NCBI GenBank assembly: GCA_017435505.1
Contig: JAFSEZ010000001.1
Coordinates: forward strand, 1-56,605
Origin: Akkermansia sp.
GTDB taxonomy: Bacteria; Verrucomicrobiota; Verrucomicrobiia; Verrucomicrobiales; Akkermansiaceae
Direction: 5' to 3'
DNA length: 56,605 nucleotides
The position numbers and the translations under genes were made by a program. Under the pieces are notes generated by a model. That model saw only the letters and a list, made by a program, of their open reading frames with translations. It ran no database searches and was not told where the DNA came from. Below are positions 49,901 to 56,605 of this stretch, one piece after another (the first letter of the stretch is position 1; the number at the start of each line of letters is the position of its first letter).

Positions 49901-52900
49901 CATCCTTGCCTATGGTGCCAAGGTAGGCATCGTATACCTGCAGGCCGTCCAGCACCAAGGTCTTCATGACCCCCTCTTCAGCAGAGACGACACCGATTGT
50001 CTGGCTAAGACCTGCTGCATAGTATGTATCGCTCTCGGCTCCCAATTCCAACCAAGACGTGCCATAGCCACCGGTACCCGCGATGGCGGCGTTCTTGGCT
50101 GCATTCTCATGGTTGAGCTGCAGTGTCGCACCTTGGGCAACTTCCCAAGTTCCTTCGAAATCAGGATTGGCCGTATTAAGCGCCACCAAGCTGTTCGAGC
50201 CAACCGTCAGCACACTTGCCTCATCCCCTACAATGGGAGCATTGATAGCCATCCCTTTCAGCGCGCCGAGGGCGACAGAGCCATCCACAAACAAGCCGCC
50301 TTCCAAGGCAACGTAGCTCTTCGCGCGGAGCGTAGTGCCACTTTCCATGGAAATCTTGTTGGCAACAGCTGTGGGTTCCGTTCCGGAATCGTGCACATCT
50401 TTCTCGTCAAAGTTAAAGCTGAGGACACCATCCTTTACCTCGATATCGCCCTTCTTGGCGGAGCTGTCAACCCCACACAAGGTCAACTCACCCATGCCGG
50501 CCTTCGTCAGGGTATTCCCGTCGGAGCAGAAGCCGCCGCCCAAGGTCAGTGAGCCATGATTGCCCGGTTGCACATGGATTCCGCTGAGATGGTTTTCCAC
50601 CCAGAAATCATTACCCACGTAAATGGTGGAGTCCTTTTTCAGCACGGTATCAGCCAAAATGGTAGTATCCGTACTATAGTAGGTGTATCGGGGCGTGCCG
50701 TCCACCTCATCCTCCACAATCTTGGGAGCGACTGTCAGGGCAGATTCGTACCCCTCCAAATCACCCACCTTGCCGGCACCGGCAAGATACAGCATATCGC
50801 CGGCTTCCAGCATCGTTTCCGTCTTGCCGGAGGTGATGTAAAGACGAGACCCCTCACGGATGTCCACATTCTTGGCGGCCGCCAACTTAGCAGCTTCGCC
50901 GGCACCATCCGCACCAATCTCGATGGTGGTATAATTATCCAAGGCCACGGTACCCACGCTGCTGCCCATCACGCTGGTGAGCACATTGGTGCGGATACCG
51001 GAGGTAGCCACCACGAGCGTACCTTCATCGCCGGTCACGGGAGCCTGCCAGTTGGGAGTAGCCGCTGTGGAGAGATATTCCAGACGCAGGGTGGCACCCT
51101 TGCCCAATTCCACACCACCTTCAAAGTACACGGAACCCGTGTTGGAGAAGGTCACGGATGCGCCATCTGCCACCGTCATCTTGTGCACCTCTCCGGCGAC
51201 ACTTGAATGGCGGCCATAGATAGAGCCGGCACCTGTGAACTCGTAGCCGGTACCGGTGATGGTCACATTACCCGTCCACACTTCATCCAAGACGGTGATG
51301 GACTCCCCGGCACCCACAAACTGCACATCAGAGTCATTGGTGAAACGGCGTGCACCATTCACATCATCCTTCCAGTTCTTCTGCGTACTGTTGGCCCAGA
51401 AATCAGATTGGCCGTCTGTCATCCAGGTCAGCAACTTGTCCGATCCATATTTGGTGACACCGGTGTTGGTAAGGGTCACGTAACCAAAGCCGCCTTCCAA
51501 TTCATAGCGCGCATCCACACCGTCATCCACCAAGGCAATCAAATTCACCTTGTCAGCATCCGGAGCACCCAGCAGTACAGCATAGGTCTTACCCACCTGG
51601 CCGGTCGTCCCCTGGCGCACGGTCAGATTCAGCTTCGTGCTGGTCAACTCCGTCATGGTGGCGTAGGGCTGCCCGTCTGTAGGAATACCACTTTGGTCAT
51701 CATCCTTAATAGGCGAGATCAAATCAAACAACAGCGAGCCATTGCCGTTTGTGGCTACCTTGCCCAAGGCAATGTTGTAGTTTTCTGAGCCTTCTTCCAC
51801 GGAAAGAGCCACATAGCCGTCATTAATCGTGGTTTGGGTGCTGTTCGACCCGGCACGCAGCACCAAGGTACCCAAGCCTTCTTTCACGATGGAGCCGGAC
51901 TCCACAGCCATCGTGATGGTCTTGGCCGTGCCGTTGCGCGTGCTTGCATCATCAATGACATAGCCCTGCGTGTTGACTGTCAGGCTCACCCCATCCAAAT
52001 CAATAGTGCGCTCGGTAGACCACCCTTCTGCACATTCATTGAGCACACCCAGGGTGGCACCGTCTTCAAAGGTGAGAATCAAGTCATTGTTATCAGGCCC
52101 CTGCACATTACCCTTACCATCCTTATTGGCGTGGCCGATACCGTCTTCACCGATATTGAGGGTCGCACCGGAATGAATAGTCACATAGGTTTCCGCGCCT
52201 TCACCGCCGCCGGGAACCTGCAGCCACAAGCCCTTCGCATTGAAGACACCGCCACCGTGAATATCAATGGTCTTCTTCCATTCTGTGCTGGAAACAACGG
52301 AGATGTTCGACATGCGCTCCATGGTCAATGTGCCATACACATCCATTATACCATGGCTCACATTACTCATGACGAATGGTGCAAGCTGGTAACTAAGAGT
52401 GGGATTCGTATCATCCAAGCTTTCATTATTGACACCGGTGAGCGTAAGAGAGGAACCGGCCTCAATCTCCAGATTGGCCGCATAGCGGGCACCGCCGACC
52501 ACGCGTTCGAACCGGAAGGATCCAGATGTCACCACCGCCTGATTCGTCAGCTGCAGCAGTGCCTTATCCCAAGCATAAACACCCAAGGCAGAGAAGTTTT
52601 TAATCCTGCCGTTGGCACCGCTCAATTCCAAAGTGCCATCGTTCACGGACAAGAAAGCATTGAAATCGGACATATCGCCCGACAGGGTCACTTTACCAAA
52701 GCCCTCTTTAATCAAATCATCACTAGCGCCGTTGTAGGAAGAAATGCTGCCGGAATAGGTGGTGTTGTAGCCATCAATCTCCCATTGCTGTGTGTTGTAT
52801 GACCGATACAGCGAACCGTATGACTGCAAATAGCCTGTCCCGCGAATGACGAGATCAGATTCGACAACGATATTCGGATCCCCCAGCAGGATATTGCTGT

Positions 52901-54854
52901 GGTGCTCGCGCGCAGCAGACACCAAGGAGCCGCCGCTCATCAAGGTGATGGTGCCAATGGAGCTCAGCCCGGCATCTCGCCCGGTATTGGGATTGAACAC
53001 GGCCAAATCCGCACCCACAACTGTCAACGTATCCTTCGTGTAGGTGGAAGGATCCAAGTATGTCACCGTGATGGTAGACTCAGACGCGCGGCCTTCAAAG
53101 GCGCGGTCGTAAATCTTATCCGTCAGCACCACGTTGCCTTGAATCTTGGAGGAATCGCTCAGGTCAATATCATTTCCCACGAGGTCGTAGTAGCGATACT
53201 GTCCATTGTTGCCCCATGTATTGGCCTTGCTGCTGGTAGAGAAACCAATCTCTGCGCGGGCGCCGTTGCTCACAACAATGCGATAAAACTCACCCAGCGA
53301 CCCCATTTCCAACGTACCTTCCTTCACGAAGATGTAACGGGAAGGGTCTGCCTCGATATTGGCTATCACCTGTGTGCCTTCGCCCTCCTTGGAAAGGTTA
53401 ACATTCGGGAGCACAATACCATAGAAATAATCCTTGGAATCCGCAGCTTGCATAGCACCTATGTGCAGCGTCTTGGTTGCGGCACTACTTGCCGGGCGAA
53501 TGGCGGTGGAAGGTCTGCTGGCCGTACCATTCGTGGGAGCTTTGCCGGCGCTCACCAAGGAAAGACCGTTACCCTCGAATCTGCCGATGTAAGCATCCGT
53601 TGACTCCAGAGCCAGCACGCTCCATTCCGGAGAGATGCTGCTGCCATCCAACGACAAGGTGGCATTTTCCAACGCTTTGGAATGACCAATTTCCAAGTAG
53701 TTCTGGTAAATACCGTAATTGCTTGTCTCTGCACCGGCCAGTTCGATGTGGTTGTTGAAGGTCAGATAACCCGTGAAGTTCTCATTCGGGGTATTCAGAT
53801 AAATAATCGACGGGTTGAAGCTTTCCCCCTCAAACAAGCTGGTCACAAAGCCATCACCCACAATAGAATTAAGGCGCCACTGGGTCGTACCGTTCGGCGA
53901 ATACAGATAAGTCTGGGCAAAATCATTCACCAGCATCTTGGTGATGTTCTGCCGCACCTGCGAACCACCGGCATTATTGCGCAGCACGGAGCGATTCTTC
54001 AAATCCACCTGACCAATCGTGAGCCCGGCTGCGCTCAGCCACAAAGCAGCCTGGTTTTCGACAACAAACTTGGCTGCACCCGATATTGTGCTGCCATGCG
54101 AAATGGAAAGAGCCACTTGCTCCAACGGGTCTTGACTGGGATTACCGTCGGATTTGGGTTTTTCCACCACAATGGTGCCTTTATAAGCTGCACCGGGCAA
54201 ATCCTTGTTATAGGCCAAGGTGTAAGATACAATACGCCCTTCAGTATTCGTCGTACGGAAGTGCAGTTCGTCCGTATCGTTGGTAGCGGTCAGGTTGGTG
54301 AAGGTCTGGTTGCAGGAGTAACGCGTTTCAATCGTCACATAGCCATCAATCGTAATGGGAACAGCCTTACTGCCGGCTGAGAAGCTGTAACGGCCATCAT
54401 CAATGTAAAGAGCAGCCAAATCTTCGACTCCTTCTTCCGTGGGTGCCGTACCCCGGAGAGTAATGGCGCCGGTCATGTTCTTGGTCTGGTTCTTGTCGCG
54501 GTGCAGCAAGAGGTACAGCTGGCCACCTTCTTCCACCGTAATGCTGCCGAACGTGAACGCCTTGCCATATTTTTCACCGGAAGACCAAGCAGAATCAGCA
54601 GGTTGCTGCGGATTATTAGATCCGTCTATACTGCCGGCAATAACAAGCCTGTCACCGGCACCGACAGTAATTTGCGTATTTGCTTTTTCCTGATACTTAG
54701 TCGCATCCCACAGCGTATCCGCTGCCCGGGCTTGAGAAAGAGAAAGCGCACCGGCAACAAGCGCACCGGTAGCACAGGTGGTGGTAATGCCAACCATTGC
54801 CGTCATGCAGGCAAGGAGGGCATTGCGAAGTTTAGAGGGGAGGTGTAATTTCAT
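46941..54854 (-). CDS. Giant autotransporter (type V secretion) with beta-strand repeat passenger
   Basis: A 2637-residue self-secreted surface protein. The N-terminal signal peptide (LRNALLACMTAMVGITTTCATGALVAG region, cleavage near ARA-AD) leads to a passenger of about 2300 residues rich in Thr, Gly, Asn and Val, with recurrent autotransporter-associated beta-strand units such as LIKEGFGKVTLSG, IVKEGLGTLVLRAG, LTKAGMGELTLCG and LVKNGKGAQKF, each followed by an NDGTLEL-type strand, typical of a beta-helix. The last 280 residues (from about NAWINAEGNHRELDADG) form the outer-membrane barrel and end in TVGYRVNF with the required terminal Phe. No protease or lectin domain is recognisable in the passenger. 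Probably an adhesin or mucus-facing protein. The opposite strand has a 1228-codon shadow frame. Confidence 0.92.
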   Translation of the reverse strand: MKLHLPSKLRNALLACMTAMVGITTTCATGALVAGALSLSQARAADTLWDATKYQEKANTQITVGAGDRLVIAGSIDGSNNPQQPADSAWSSGEKYGKAFTFGSITVEEGGQLYLLLHRDKNQTKNMTGAITLRGTAPTEEGVEDLAALYIDDGRYSFSAGSKAVPITIDGYVTIETRYSCNQTFTNLTATNDTDELHFRTTNTEGRIVSYTLAYNKDLPGAAYKGTIVVEKPKSDGNPSQDPLEQVALSISHGSTISGAAKFVVENQAALWLSAAGLTIGQVDLKNRSVLRNNAGGSQVRQNITKMLVNDFAQTYLYSPNGTTQWRLNSIVGDGFVTSLFEGESFNPSIIYLNTPNENFTGYLTFNNHIELAGAETSNYGIYQNYLEIGHSKALENATLSLDGSSISPEWSVLALESTDAYIGRFEGNGLSLVSAGKAPTNGTASRPSTAIRPASSAATKTLHIGAMQAADSKDYFYGIVLPNVNLSKEGEGTQVIANIEADPSRYIFVKEGTLEMGSLGEFYRIVVSNGARAEIGFSTSSKANTWGNNGQYRYYDLVGNDIDLSDSSKIQGNVVLTDKIYDRAFEGRASESTITVTYLDPSTYTKDTLTVVGADLAVFNPNTGRDAGLSSIGTITLMSGGSLVSAAREHHSNILLGDPNIVVESDLVIRGTGYLQSYGSLYRSYNTQQWEIDGYNTTYSGSISSYNGASDDLIKEGFGKVTLSGDMSDFNAFLSVNDGTLELSGANGRIKNFSALGVYAWDKALLQLTNQAVVTSGSFRFERVVGGARYAANLEIEAGSSLTLTGVNNESLDDTNPTLSYQLAPFVMSNVSHGIMDVYGTLTMERMSNISVVSSTEWKKTIDIHGGGVFNAKGLWLQVPGGGEGAETYVTIHSGATLNIGEDGIGHANKDGKGNVQGPDNNDLILTFEDGATLGVLNECAEGWSTERTIDLDGVSLTVNTQGYVIDDASTRNGTAKTITMAVESGSIVKEGLGTLVLRAGSNSTQTTINDGYVALSVEEGSENYNIALGKVATNGNGSLLFDLISPIKDDDQSGIPTDGQPYATMTELTSTKLNLTVRQGTTGQVGKTYAVLLGAPDADKVNLIALVDDGVDARYELEGGFGYVTLTNTGVTKYGSDKLLTWMTDGQSDFWANSTQKNWKDDVNGARRFTNDSDVQFVGAGESITVLDEVWTGNVTITGTGYEFTGAGSIYGRHSSVAGEVHKMTVADGASVTFSNTGSVYFEGGVELGKGATLRLEYLSTAATPNWQAPVTGDEGTLVVATSGIRTNVLTSVMGSSVGTVALDNYTTIEIGADGAGEAAKLAAAKNVDIREGSRLYITSGKTETMLEAGDMLYLAGAGKVGDLEGYESALTVAPKIVEDEVDGTPRYTYYSTDTTILADTVLKKDSTIYVGNDFWVENHLSGIHVQPGNHGSLTLGGGFCSDGNTLTKAGMGELTLCGVDSSAKKGDIEVKDGVLSFNFDEKDVHDSGTEPTAVANKISMESGTTLRAKSYVALEGGLFVDGSVALGALKGMAINAPIVGDEASVLTVGSNSLVALNTANPDFEGTWEVAQGATLQLNHENAAKNAAIAGTGGYGTSWLELGAESDTYYAAGLSQTIGVVSAEEGVMKTLVLDGLQVYDAYLGTIGKDVTLVKNGKGAQKFTRRWADIDISCFAEGYNGSLIVNEGLLQFRDTPDTFNTLKITSDDAELCFGYPEVDNDGNYTGGYVAETLTLGRNASTDGSAQTLLITETGATLNSHFAPVAGGHIILGTEDEVWTAHDGLKMYGRTMTLNTADKSDLTINLSAFMEEGTDVDLFSQVGTLVIDGVEIDRNTEIGCLADFFECDDINLAEAMLTYTDVGTLRIKLTNATDGQYYEYNGGTSGEWNTTDKVWATKDDVEGKYLYKKGAAYFTNAATPTTVTLTEDITAREMAVKNGDYTFDLADGNDLTIESQFYEKEDADVTFLLNSVDTTDANGNPVTDGARLKVESGMGELHNTEILNGDGSTANTLILGGKTKLMDQAKIDGVALYMDGANSKLDLTTQDSTKVVSLGGDGSIVGEAAKMLVTGDATGSFQGSLLGTENAAAGANLLTIGVDGKNALQTFKNVTTDDSWSIVNNGKLDFTPTEDSALHSLTLTGASDTTLTVNTDKSQLLGLTKLSVEDGAAITLNSTGTSTIMSGENTPGMSYKVLGTFSDDAIDFDSLEIQLGSGSAFLMIDKTKPVTLEAILNDRGLYDLVLKATVDDSNPFTSVVEEGNASAGAEMLGSAEAQAYINENPESDMAHAFNAVAGMVTSTNVDKGEISKALAAVAGSSTAVLGSAFSADVERQLKAIRNRTTTMGVSQCEVNENMPYYNAWINAEGNHRELDADGLAAGYTHDSWGGTVGFDVDVTPSVTMGLALTAMYGDIESDGPDKAEGDFDTMYLSAFARYARNAWVHTFVATVGRADVTLDRTVNVGGYSYKTTGDTDGMAFGFMYEVGRVFAANEEGTTCWQPVFNVALRNSSISGYEEEGSDAALTVGDQDFTTITFGLGARMQTIMGENLYNRTSIFEARALLKFDVGDTETEATTAMINGDGKAHPVEGVDVGEIGVELGAGVTIPVGAEGGSIFVDASAELRSGYTNINGTVGYRVNF

Positions 54855-54932
54855 GGATGTAATTTATGAAGATGGGTCTATGTTTATTTGTAGGCGGGAA
54901 GATACAGTCCTTCCACGGACTATCATGGTGCA

Positions 54933-54960
54933 AGCATAGCAGATAGACCCCGCATGTCAA
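54933..54960 (-). promoter_or_regulatory. Promoter of the autotransporter gene
   Basis: Minus strand TTGACA (54955-54960), 16 bases, TATGCT (54933-54938). The predicted leader is about 70-75 nt and contains a small AGTCC/GGACT hairpin, unlike most other genes here. Confidence 0.65.
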
Positions 54961-55199
54961 GAAGGAAAAGCAGGAAAAATGCAGGGCAAACGCATTTTGC
55001 GCCCGTGACGTCCGCACCCCGCGTGCATCGTGCGCGAAGTTCCCTGCCCACCCCCGTTGCTTTTTCCCCTTGGGGACAGCCCATTCTTCGCTACGAGCGC
55101 AAGCGAGTTCTTCATCCTCAAAAATCCCCTGCACACCACATGCGTTTGCCCCACGGTGACAGAACGGGGGAGGCTTGCGTGCGATGAAGCAATAAATGC
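54961..55199. other. Non-coding region between autotransporter and carboxypeptidase
   Basis: I see no supported gene. It holds small palindromes such as TCGCT/AGCGA (55088-55106). The minus-strand open frame that crosses it (54957-56033) is mainly a shadow of the carboxypeptidase gene. Confidence 0.5.
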
Positions 55200-55228
55200 T
55201 TGCCAAAGGGTGGGGGCTGGGGTAGACT
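55200..55228 (+). promoter_or_regulatory. Promoter of the carboxypeptidase gene, leaderless geometry
   Basis: TTGCCA (55200-55205), 17 bases, TAGACT (55223-55228), then 7 bases to the ATG at 55236. Confidence 0.7.
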
Positions 55229-55235
55229 CTGCGCC

Positions 55236-56192
55236 ATGCGTTATCTTGTCCTCTTTGCTATGCTGTGTTCCACCTTGTTGATGAGCGGGTGCCAGCAAAC
55301 CTACGCCAACGCACCGAGAATACAGTACCGCGCATGGGCAGGAGATCACCGCGCACCGATTATTCACACGCAAGCACCCATCCCCGCGAGCGCACAGAGC
55401 GTGTATGGCCCCAACCGGGCAGCACGCGTGCCGGCTCGCCCGCTGGCACAACCGACCACCCCTGCACCGCGCCCGGATTGCGCTGCGGTGTGTGTGATTG
55501 ACCCCCGCACGGGCAACATCATCTATTCCCACAATGCAGATGTACGCCGCCAAGTGGCCAGCACCCAAAAAATCATCACCGCCTTGTGCGTTTGCGATGC
55601 CGGCAATCTGCACCGCATGGTTCGCATTGATGCATCGGACCGCCGCACACCCCCCATCCGCATGAACCTGAAAGTGGGGGATACTTATAGCCGAGGCGAT
55701 TTGTTGCAGGCTATGCTCACGGGCAGCTTCAATGACTTGGCCGTGGCCTTGGCTCGCGACACCGCCGGCAGCGTGGAAAACTTTGCCCGCCTCATGAATG
55801 CGCGCGCGCGCCGCATGCGTATGTATAATTCTCATTTTGTGAATCCCAGCGGACTCCCCGCAGAACAGTACTCCACCGCGCATGACATGGCCTTGGCGGC
55901 TTGCTACGCCTACAACAACAAAATCATCCGCAACTGCATCAATATCCCTGAGTACGAGTTTGTGAAGAATGATGGCAGCGTGCGTATGGTGCGCTCTACC
56001 AACCGCCTCCTCCGCAGCCACCCGTGGGTGCATGGCATGAAAACAGGCTACACCAACGCCGCCGGCAAATGTCTCATCTCCTGCGGCACCAAAGATGGCC
56101 GCGCCGTGATTGTGGTCATTCTCGGCAGCACCAACCGCAAAATCTGGGGCGAATCGCTCAAGTACCTGCGCTGGGCTCTCGGCATTGCCTGA
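55236..56192 (+). CDS. Lipoprotein D-alanyl-D-alanine carboxypeptidase (S11 family)
   Basis: A 318-residue penicillin-binding protein of the DacA/PbpG type that trims the terminal D-Ala of peptidoglycan stem peptides. The N-terminus is a lipoprotein signal with lipobox LMSGC (Cys19), a substrate for the Lgt coded at 11434. A Pro/Ala-rich linker (about 35-80) leads to the catalytic domain with SxxK as STQK (Ser109-Lys112), the SxN motif as SFN (164-166) and KTG (269-271). It lacks the C-terminal amphipathic anchor of E. coli DacA, which the lipid anchor may replace. The ATG at 55236 is fixed by the promoter 7 bases upstream. Confidence 0.92.
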   Translation: MRYLVLFAMLCSTLLMSGCQQTYANAPRIQYRAWAGDHRAPIIHTQAPIPASAQSVYGPNRAARVPARPLAQPTTPAPRPDCAAVCVIDPRTGNIIYSHNADVRRQVASTQKIITALCVCDAGNLHRMVRIDASDRRTPPIRMNLKVGDTYSRGDLLQAMLTGSFNDLAVALARDTAGSVENFARLMNARARRMRMYNSHFVNPSGLPAEQYSTAHDMALAACYAYNNKIIRNCINIPEYEFVKNDGSVRMVRSTNRLLRSHPWVHGMKTGYTNAAGKCLISCGTKDGRAVIVVILGSTNRKIWGESLKYLRWALGIA

Positions 56193-56195
56193 GAA

Positions 56196-56211
56196 ATTTC
56201 AAATTTGAAAT
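56196..56211. repeat. 16-bp perfect AT-rich palindrome
   Basis: ATTTCAAATTTGAAAT begins 4 bases after the carboxypeptidase stop. It could be part of a terminator or a binding site for a dimeric protein; nothing decides between them. Confidence 0.5.
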
Positions 56212-56296
56212 CATTGCCATCCCATAAAGCAATGTTATATGGCAGGCTTAACGTTTTTCGTTCCGGGCCGGTGCCCTCCACCCCTAGGGTTGCGCT

Positions 56297-56600
56297 TTAT
56301 GTCACCCTGCGCTCCGCGCACCGCTGGCGCGGCTCCGGGGTTCGTATACTTCGTGGGGGATACGAGTCCAGGGGGCAAGCCCCCTGTCTACTCTATGCCG
56401 TCCCTCCGGGACTCTCATCTTGCCGCGGCGCATGCCGCGGGGAATTTACTACCCGCGCACCACGTGCGCGCTATCTTTGAGCCCGTGCCAACGGGCGGCA
56501 TACCAATAGGCAGGGGCCTTGGCCCCTGCTCACCATGAAATAACGAACCGGAACCCCGTCAGCCGCGTCAGCGGTGCGCGGAGCGCAGGGTGGCATAATG
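56297..56600. repeat. Stem-loop cluster bounded by inverted repeats
   Basis: A non-coding block of about 300 bp. Its ends (56303-56326 and 56569-56592) are perfect 24-base inverted copies, with near-match extending further on each side. Between them lie at least six perfect short hairpins: 56369-56386, 56400-56412, 56423-56440, 56455-56469, 56481-56496 and 56511-56528, each with a 5 to 8-bp stem and 2 to 4-base loop. The open frames across it have no protein-like features. This could be a non-autonomous mobile element or a compound REP element; the window ends just after it. Confidence 0.75.
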
Positions 56601-56605
56601 CCCCG

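Noticed and set aside
46866..50552. A 1228-codon open frame on the plus strand, opposite the autotransporter
   Set aside because: It is antisense to the conserved barrel and passenger; the translation is rich in His, Ile and Gly with no recognisable domain and no promoter or start context.
54957..56033. A 358-codon minus-strand frame
   Set aside because: It is antisense to the carboxypeptidase gene and then runs through non-coding DNA; no protein family resemblance.
56205..56538. Short plus-strand frames in the terminal hairpin cluster
   Set aside because: They follow the palindromic DNA, have low-complexity Arg/Pro/Gly composition and show no promoter or start signal.

Overview
The window looks like a chromosomal segment of a gut-type Verrucomicrobiota bacterium of the Akkermansiaceae. 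The main reason is a five-gene block (3351-11229, minus strand) that matches, in order and in protein architecture, the Amuc_1098 to Amuc_1102 type IV pilus-like operon of Akkermansia muciniphila, including a homologue of the outer-membrane immunomodulatory protein Amuc_1100. Heptose and LPS genes, an Lgt, exported lipoproteins and a 2637-residue autotransporter show a Gram-negative envelope. This assignment comes from memory of the families, not from a search.

Layout. 266-3061: two tandem MATE transporters, then tRNA-Glu. 3351-11229: pilus-like operon (minus). 11434-12694: lgt, tRNA-Tyr, tRNA-Val. 12835-17661: plus-strand LPS cassette (GT25, GT8, hldE, gmhA, GT9 heptosyltransferase). 17666-21059: minus operon (membrane protein, metF, TPR protein, HEAT-like protein). 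21255-25135: pgsA, an RmlD-like reductase, RNase Z and a YD-repeat membrane protein. 25292-29816: tRNA-Cys, then a three-gene exported set (transglutaminase-like plus discoidin-like protein, thioredoxin-fold protein without CxxC, pentaheme ActA-like cytochrome). 29899-31991: an Ala/Pro/Lys-rich protein and a polysaccharide deacetylase. 32143-38846: tightly packed plus operon with a membrane protein, a TPR protein, a pseudokinase fused to a degenerate sulfatase-modifying-factor domain, an exported protein, the GTPase Der and another membrane protein. 38930-43847: metY, tRNA-Gln, grpE-dnaJ, rsmE and an oligopeptide-type ABC ATPase. 44150-46824: miaA and two GYF/DUF805 paralogues. 46941-54854: giant autotransporter. 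55236-56192: lipoprotein D-Ala-D-Ala carboxypeptidase.

Two patterns run through the non-coding DNA. First, many genes have a sigma-70 type promoter whose -10 box ends only 6 to 10 bases before the start codon, so their mRNAs should be leaderless or nearly so (grpE, the carboxypeptidase, the polysaccharide deacetylase, the RmlD-like gene, rnz, the 21059 gene, the 46824 gene, and less clearly the 32143 gene). Second, several intergenic gaps (104-160, 43853-44147, 56297-56600) are packed with short perfect stem-loops; one is a 155-bp-period tandem duplication and one is bounded by a 24-base perfect inverted repeat.

I saw no CRISPR array, insertion sequence, rRNA or prophage. The most original material is the pseudokinase/formylglycine-fold operon, the transglutaminase/cytochrome set and the stem-loop elements.
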